From: Pseudomonadota bacterium
GTDB taxonomy: Bacteria > Pseudomonadota > Gammaproteobacteria > Burkholderiales > Ferrovaceae
DNA length: 10,208 nt
Direction of reading: 5' to 3'
Assembly (NCBI GenBank): GCA_021804345.1
Contig: JAJZHV010000026.1
Span: 1 to 10,208, forward strand
Made by a program: the position numbers and the translations under genes. Below are positions 6,578-10,208 of this stretch, one piece after another (the stretch's first letter is position 1; the number at the start of each line of letters is the position of its first letter). Under the pieces are notes generated by a model. It was not told the DNA's origin. It did not search any database and worked only from the letters and a program-made list of their open reading frames with translations.

Positions 6578-6591
6578 TTGGAGTGTTCCAA
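6578..6591. promoter_or_regulatory. Palindrome TTGGA-N4-TCCAA, possible second CRP/FNR-family site
   Basis: TTGGAGTGTTCCAA is a perfect 5-4-5 palindrome with the architecture of CRP/FNR-family operators. Its centre is 28 bp from the FNR box centre on the pseudoazurin-proximal side. Whether a regulator binds it is unknown; it could also overlap the promoter -10 region. Confidence 0.4.
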
Positions 6592-6605
6592 CCACTCGAA
6601 AGTTC

Positions 6606-6619
6606 TTGATCCAGATCAA
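6606..6619. promoter_or_regulatory. FNR/Anr/Dnr-type operator (TTGAT-N4-ATCAA)
   Basis: TTGATCCAGATCAA matches the FNR-family consensus TTGAT-N4-ATCAA exactly in both half-sites. It lies in the 299-bp gap between pseudoazurin and the DUF2252 gene. Its centre is about 121 nt from the pseudoazurin ATG and about 178 nt from the DUF2252 ATG. Pseudoazurin genes are known targets of oxygen- or NO-responsive regulators of this family, which makes pseudoazurin the likelier target. No clear -10 element was found at the ideal class II distance on either strand. The rest of the gap holds no recognisable gene. Confidence 0.7.
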
Positions 6620-6790
6620 TTAACACACCCAGCCCTGAACGAGGGGGTTTTACGGTGCAACGGATTCATCGGACGCGAGCCAGCCAAAATAAAACCTTAT
6701 CTGTGCCATAATCAGCGAATAAACAGGATTTCCCCTCGTCCCCCGTCCGCCTGCGCACAAAAAAACTCTCTAACCCACCGAGCCCATCCC

Positions 6791-8014
6791 ATGAGTCACT
6801 CCAACAGCCAGAACGACGCGGATCTTATCCTACAGATCCAACAGCACAATGCCGGGCGCGACCCTGAACGGCTAGCCATGAAATATGCCAAGATGGCTTC
6901 CAGCGCTTTCGTGTTCCTGCGCGGTGCCTGTCACTTGTTCTATGCCGCCTTGCCCGATTCTGCACTCTTCACCAAAACACCGCTGGCCTGGTGTTGCGGT
7001 GATTTGCACTTTGAAAATGTCGGCAGCTACAAAGGAGATAATCGGCTGGTCTATTTTGATATCAATGACTATGATGAGGCCGCCCTGGCTCCAGCTTCCT
7101 GGGATCTGGTCCGACTGCTCACCAGCATCCAATGTGGTGCCGATGCGCTCAGCGCCACCCCAGATCAAGCCCGGAGCGTCAGCCAAAGTTGTTTGCAGGC
7201 CTATCGCTTGGCTCTGGGTCACGGCAAACCCTTATGGGTGGAACCCGAAACCTCGGTGGGGCTCGTCAACAAACTCCTAAGCGCATTGCATGGGCGTCAA
7301 CGCGCCGCCTTTCTGGACAAACGCACACTGCGCAATGGCTTGCAACGGCGCCTGAAGGTGGACGGCCTCAAAGCCCTGCCCGCCACGGAAGTTCAAAAAA
7401 AACGGGTCACCACCTTCGTGCACCATTTTGCAGCCACACAACCCAACCCTGATTTCTATCAGGTCTGTGATGTGGGACGGCGCATTGCCGGAACCGGTAG
7501 TCTGGGTGTGGAACGCTTCGTGGTGCTGATCGTGGGCAAGGGAAACCCCGATGGCAACTATTTGCTGGATATCAAAGAAGCCAAACCCTCTGCCCTAGCC
7601 CCTCATCTTGCCCGGTTAGGGATAACCCAGCCCTCTTGGCCCAATGAAGCCGCACGTGTGGTGACCGTGCAAAAACGCATGCAGGCCATCGATCACGCTT
7701 TTTTACATGCCGTGGAACTGGAAGGGCTACCTTGCATCCTAAAGGGCCTGCAACCTTCGGAAGACCGGGTGGCCATTGGCACCTGGGGCAAGAAACTGGA
7801 GCACCTCACAGAGGTAGTGGAAACCATGGGGCGTCTTCTGGCCTGGGACCAGTTACGGGCCTGCGGACGTTCCGGCTCGGCCAACGCCGATGCCTTGATC
7901 GATTTTGGACAACGCCCTGACTGGACAGAGGAAATGCTTCAAACGGCCACCGCCTTGGCAGCCCGCACCACTCAACAGTGGAACGTCTTCACGCAGTGGT
8001 ATTCCGCACAATAG
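6791..8014 (+). CDS. DUF2252 family protein (kinase-like fold)
   Basis: The 407-aa product belongs to the DUF2252 family (COG4320), whose biochemical role is not established. Its motifs resemble the catalytic core of aminoglycoside-phosphotransferase/protein-kinase-like enzymes. WCCGDLHFENVGSY (from about residue 67) looks like the catalytic loop, and DINDYDE (90-96) like the metal-binding segment. PASWDLVRLLTS follows at about 101-112. Later segments such as RIAGTGSLGVERFVVLIVGKG and LLDIKEAKPSA are also family-typical. No signal peptide or membrane segment is seen, so it is probably cytoplasmic. ATG 6791 is chosen because the open frame upstream of it has no protein-like character and the family motifs start shortly after. 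The ribosome binding site is weak. yaeQ follows 66 nt downstream. Confidence 0.85.
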   Translation: MSHSNSQNDADLILQIQQHNAGRDPERLAMKYAKMASSAFVFLRGACHLFYAALPDSALFTKTPLAWCCGDLHFENVGSYKGDNRLVYFDINDYDEAALAPASWDLVRLLTSIQCGADALSATPDQARSVSQSCLQAYRLALGHGKPLWVEPETSVGLVNKLLSALHGRQRAAFLDKRTLRNGLQRRLKVDGLKALPATEVQKKRVTTFVHHFAATQPNPDFYQVCDVGRRIAGTGSLGVERFVVLIVGKGNPDGNYLLDIKEAKPSALAPHLARLGITQPSWPNEAARVVTVQKRMQAIDHAFLHAVELEGLPCILKGLQPSEDRVAIGTWGKKLEHLTEVVETMGRLLAWDQLRACGRSGSANADALIDFGQRPDWTEEMLQTATALAARTTQQWNVFTQWYSAQ

Positions 8015-8033
8015 TTGTGGGGGACACCGGTTT

Positions 8034-8062
8034 TTGTTGTAAAGTCAGGGGTTGTTCATAAT
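8034..8062 (+). promoter_or_regulatory. Candidate promoter for yaeQ
   Basis: TTGTTG (8034-8039) and CATAAT (8057-8062) are separated by exactly 17 nt in the gap before yaeQ. The -10 matches five of six consensus bases and the -35 three of six. It would give a leader of roughly a dozen bases before ATG 8081. Confidence 0.4.
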
Positions 8063-8080
8063 CGGCATGCCCCTGCATCC

Positions 8081-8626
8081 ATGGCCATCAAACCCACGAT
8101 CTTCAAGATCAACCTGCAAATTTCCGACATGGACCGCCATTACTACGGCGATCATGCAGTGACGATTGCACGCCATGCCTCCGAAACAGATGAACGCATG
8201 ATGATGCGGGTGCTGGCTTTTTGTTGTCATGCGCAGGAACAATTGGTCTTTGCGGGTGGTCTGTCCGAGGCCGACGAGCCCGATCTATGGCTCAAAGACC
8301 TGACCGGAACCATCGCACTGTGGATTGATGTGGGGTTGCCGGAGGAAAAGCGGCTCCTGAAGGCCTGCGGTCGGGCGCAGCAGGTGGTCGTTTATGCCTA
8401 TGGCGGTCACAGCGCACAACTCTGGTGGGAAAACTTGAGCGCTCGAACGAAACGACTCAAAAACTTGCGCCTGTTTTCTGTGGCCCAGTCCAGCAGTCAG
8501 GCTCTGGCCCGGTTGACTGAGCGCACCATGAGCCTTAGCTGCACCATTCAGGATGGAAGTCTCTGGATTTCCAATTCCGCAGAAAGCGTCTGCGTGGACT
8601 ACTCGCGCCTTCAGGTGGCGGACTGA
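8081..8626 (+). CDS. yaeQ: YaeQ family protein
   Basis: The 181-aa product matches the YaeQ family (COG4681) from end to end. MAIKPTIFKINLQISDMDRH, the following YYGDHAVTIARHASETDERM and the central DEPDLWLKDLTGTIALWIDV are diagnostic. YaeQ structures show a PD-(D/E)XK nuclease-like fold, but no nuclease substrate has been established. E. coli YaeQ was reported as a high-copy suppressor of RfaH loss. The putative active-site residues here would be in the DLWLKDLTG...WIDVG region. ATG 8081 is chosen because it matches the family N-terminus; the upstream TTG at 8015 would add 22 unrelated residues. No Shine-Dalgarno sequence is seen. The EamA transporter starts 29 nt after the stop, so the two may be co-transcribed. 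Confidence 0.93.
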   Translation: MAIKPTIFKINLQISDMDRHYYGDHAVTIARHASETDERMMMRVLAFCCHAQEQLVFAGGLSEADEPDLWLKDLTGTIALWIDVGLPEEKRLLKACGRAQQVVVYAYGGHSAQLWWENLSARTKRLKNLRLFSVAQSSSQALARLTERTMSLSCTIQDGSLWISNSAESVCVDYSRLQVAD

Positions 8627-8655
8627 GTATTCCCCCCAAACTCTGGAGCCGTATC

Positions 8656-9558
8656 ATGGAATCAAACTCTCATCGCTGGGGCCCTGTATTGGGCTTGGTG
8701 ATTCTCTCCCTCACCTGGGGCTATAGCTGGGTAGTCGCCAAACAAGGTCTTACCTTTGCCGACCCCCTAGACTTTGCCGCACAAAGGGCTGTATTAGGAG
8801 CCCTCGCCTTGCTGGCGTTATTGCCGCTGACGGGTCGATCCTTACGCTGGCAAGCCCCACGGTCCACGTTGCTCATCGGTCTCGTTCAGGTCGCCGGGTT
8901 CATGCTGTTTCAAACCTGGGCGCTGGTGGAAGGTGGACCGGGAAAAACGGCCGTACTGATTTTTACCATGCCGATCTGGACCTTGCTGCTCTCGGCGCTA
9001 TTTTTGCGCGAAACCATCCGGGGCGCACAGTGGGTAGCCGCCGCCAGCACCTTGCTGGGCTTGGTGCTCATTATCGAACCCTGGGATATGCACACCAGCG
9101 CCCTCAGCAAGGGACTGGGTATTCTGGCAGCCTTATGCTGGTCCGTGGGCACCATATTGGTCAAACAATTGCGTCAGCGCCAGGCCGTGGACCTGCTCAA
9201 CCTCACTGCCTGGCAAATGGTGGCGGGCGCCATCCCCCTGGTGGTGGCAGCTGTCCTGGCGCATCATCACGCCACCCGTTGGAGTGGAGAATATCTGGCC
9301 ATTTTGGGCTTTATGGCCATCGCCAGCACAGCCTTATGCTGGTGGTTGTGGATATATATTCTGGATCGGGTTCCTGCCTGGGAGGCCAGTTTATCCGTCT
9401 TGGGGACCCCCGTGGTGGCCATCCTTTCCTCCCGTTGGGTAACAGGCGAACGCTTTCATGTGCCAGAAGTCTCGGGCATTATGCTGATTGGTGCCGGCTT
9501 GGCGTTTCTGGCCTTTCTCGGTTGGCTCAACAGCAAAAAAACCGGAAACGAGGCCTGA
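8656..9558 (+). CDS. EamA/DMT superfamily transporter
   Basis: The 300-aa inner-membrane protein has the typical pattern of ten hydrophobic segments made of two EamA repeats (about residues 12-142 and 155-290). The first repeat opens LGLVILSLTWGYSWVVAKQG, a signature of the family. Members export metabolites such as amino acids and related compounds, but the substrate cannot be read from the sequence. ATG 8656 has GGAG 7 nt upstream, a good ribosome binding site. The C-terminus ends in a short basic tail (NSKKTGNEA). It follows yaeQ closely on the same strand and is followed by a weak hairpin and a low-density region. Confidence 0.92.
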   Translation: MESNSHRWGPVLGLVILSLTWGYSWVVAKQGLTFADPLDFAAQRAVLGALALLALLPLTGRSLRWQAPRSTLLIGLVQVAGFMLFQTWALVEGGPGKTAVLIFTMPIWTLLLSALFLRETIRGAQWVAAASTLLGLVLIIEPWDMHTSALSKGLGILAALCWSVGTILVKQLRQRQAVDLLNLTAWQMVAGAIPLVVAAVLAHHHATRWSGEYLAILGFMAIASTALCWWLWIYILDRVPAWEASLSVLGTPVVAILSSRWVTGERFHVPEVSGIMLIGAGLAFLAFLGWLNSKKTGNEA

Positions 9559-9646
9559 CAAACCGGGTTTGATTTTCCAGCGAAATGCCGATATCCATGT
9601 CTGATATCATGCTACGCTTTTCAGAATGGTCATAGGGTCCTGGCAT
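9530..9646 (-). other. Possible small ORF with strong Shine-Dalgarno, doubtful gene
   Basis: A 39-codon frame on the minus strand begins ATG 9646, MPGPYDHSEKRSMISDMDIG, and ends at a stop at 9527-9529 inside the antisense of the EamA gene. AAGGAG (9653-9658) lies exactly 6 nt upstream, the ideal spacing. The first 25 or so residues look like a genuine polar N-terminus, while the RFVRPRFRFFCC end is antisense to the transporter. It may be a small protein, or the truncated start of a lost gene. I do not recognise it. Confidence 0.3.
9559..9576 (+). terminator. Weak candidate terminator after the EamA gene
   Basis: CAAAC (9559-9563) pairs with GTTTG (9567-9571) across a 3-nt loop, followed by ATTTT. 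The stem is short and AT-rich, so this is only a possibility. Confidence 0.25.
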
Positions 9647-9707
9647 AGTCATCTCCTTGAGTTTGATGGCTCCTAAATGACAACACCCCGTCAAAAATGA
9701 ATAGCCC

Positions 9708-10208
9708 ATGTTGAGTGCAGAGGATAACAATCCCTCCGAAGGTCATGAAGTGATACGGCTTTTTGTTGAGCAGGCGGCTTCCGCCATGGCGGCCTTTGAC
9801 AGGAATATGCGCTTCCTTGGAGCAAGCGCACGCTGGAAGAGTGACTACAGACTGGGCAATCAACCTCTCCGGGGGAGATCATACTACGAGGTTTTTCCAG
9901 AAACATCAGAGGAGTGGAAAGCCATCCATCATCGCTGCCTTGGCGGTGAGGTGGCCAGTGCCCGGGAGGACTTCATTGAGCGAAAGGACGGCACAATTCA
10001 GTGGCTGAACTGGGAGGTTAGGCCCTGGTATCTGACAGAAACAAGAATTGGCGGAATCGTCATTCAGACAGAGGATATAACCGCTCAAAAAGCTGCCGAT
10101 AGCAGTCTTATTGCTTCAGAGAAACGATACCGCGCGCTCTTTGAGCACATGAATACCGGTTTCGTGTTGTTCGAGTCTATTCAAAATGATCAGGGCATTC
10201 CTGTCGAT
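9708..10208 (+). CDS. PAS-domain sensory protein, N-terminal part
   Basis: The frame is open from ATG 9708 to the right edge (167 codons) and continues beyond the window. An in-frame TAG at 9702-9704 bars a start further upstream. Residues about 14-123 form a PAS domain: it starts VIRLFVEQAASAMAAFDRNM, then has FPETSEEWKAIHHRCLGGE, RKDGTIQWLNWEVRPWY and the PAC-like end IGGIVIQTEDITAQKAA. A short helical linker (SLIASEKRYRALFEHM) leads into a second PAS domain that is cut off. Such proteins usually continue into a histidine kinase, GGDEF/EAL or similar output domain, which cannot be seen. No signal peptide is present, so the visible part is cytoplasmic. The ribosome binding site is poor. Codon use (several AGG/AGA arginines and ATA isoleucines) differs from the neighbouring genes. 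Confidence 0.85.
   Translation, partial: MLSAEDNNPSEGHEVIRLFVEQAASAMAAFDRNMRFLGASARWKSDYRLGNQPLRGRSYYEVFPETSEEWKAIHHRCLGGEVASAREDFIERKDGTIQWLNWEVRPWYLTETRIGGIVIQTEDITAQKAADSSLIASEKRYRALFEHMNTGFVLFESIQNDQGIPVD

Noticed and set aside
6470..6790. N-terminal extension of the DUF2252 reading frame (107 extra codons)
   Set aside because: The stretch overlaps the pseudoazurin start and its regulatory region, has no protein-like motifs, and family similarity begins only after ATG 6791.

Overview
The window looks like chromosomal DNA from a Gram-negative proteobacterium. It carries a TonB-dependent outer-membrane receptor, a periplasmic molybdate-binding protein with its ABC transporter, a periplasmic pseudoazurin and a YaeQ protein. 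Gene content and GC-rich codon use suit a beta- or gammaproteobacterium (or relative) that uses respiratory copper proteins, but the genus cannot be named from the sequence.

Layout. (1) 2-346: the 3' end of a TIGR01777/YfcH-type SDR epimerase. (2) 360-2660: modA-modB-modC, a tightly spaced molybdate ABC importer, followed after about 78 nt on the same strand by a TonB-dependent receptor (2739-5123). This arrangement could form one path from outer membrane to cytoplasm for an oxyanion or its chelate. (3) 5145-5564 (minus): glyoxalase I. It is followed by a hairpin-rich gap, a minus-strand tRNA-Pro(CGG), and a broken arfB (peptidyl-tRNA hydrolase) remnant with an internal deletion. (4) 6045-6491 (minus): pseudoazurin. 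Its upstream region holds a perfect FNR/Anr-type box and a second palindrome of the same 5-4-5 architecture. (5) 6791-9558: three plus-strand genes for a DUF2252 kinase-like protein, a YaeQ nuclease-fold protein and an EamA/DMT transporter. (6) 9708 to the end: the N-terminal part of a PAS-domain sensor whose codon use differs from the rest. It is preceded by a possible 39-codon ORF on the opposite strand.

How the parts may work together. Molybdate uptake feeds molybdenum-cofactor enzymes, including anaerobic respiratory reductases. Pseudoazurin usually gives electrons to denitrification enzymes and here has an oxygen-responsive-type regulator site. The two are therefore thematically compatible with oxygen-limited respiration, although the window contains no reductase and this link is inference. 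No mobile element, CRISPR array or phage gene was found. I see no clearly novel multi-gene system. The most interesting points are the mod-receptor pairing, the unusual copper-site loop in pseudoazurin with its paired regulatory palindromes, and the arfB scar.
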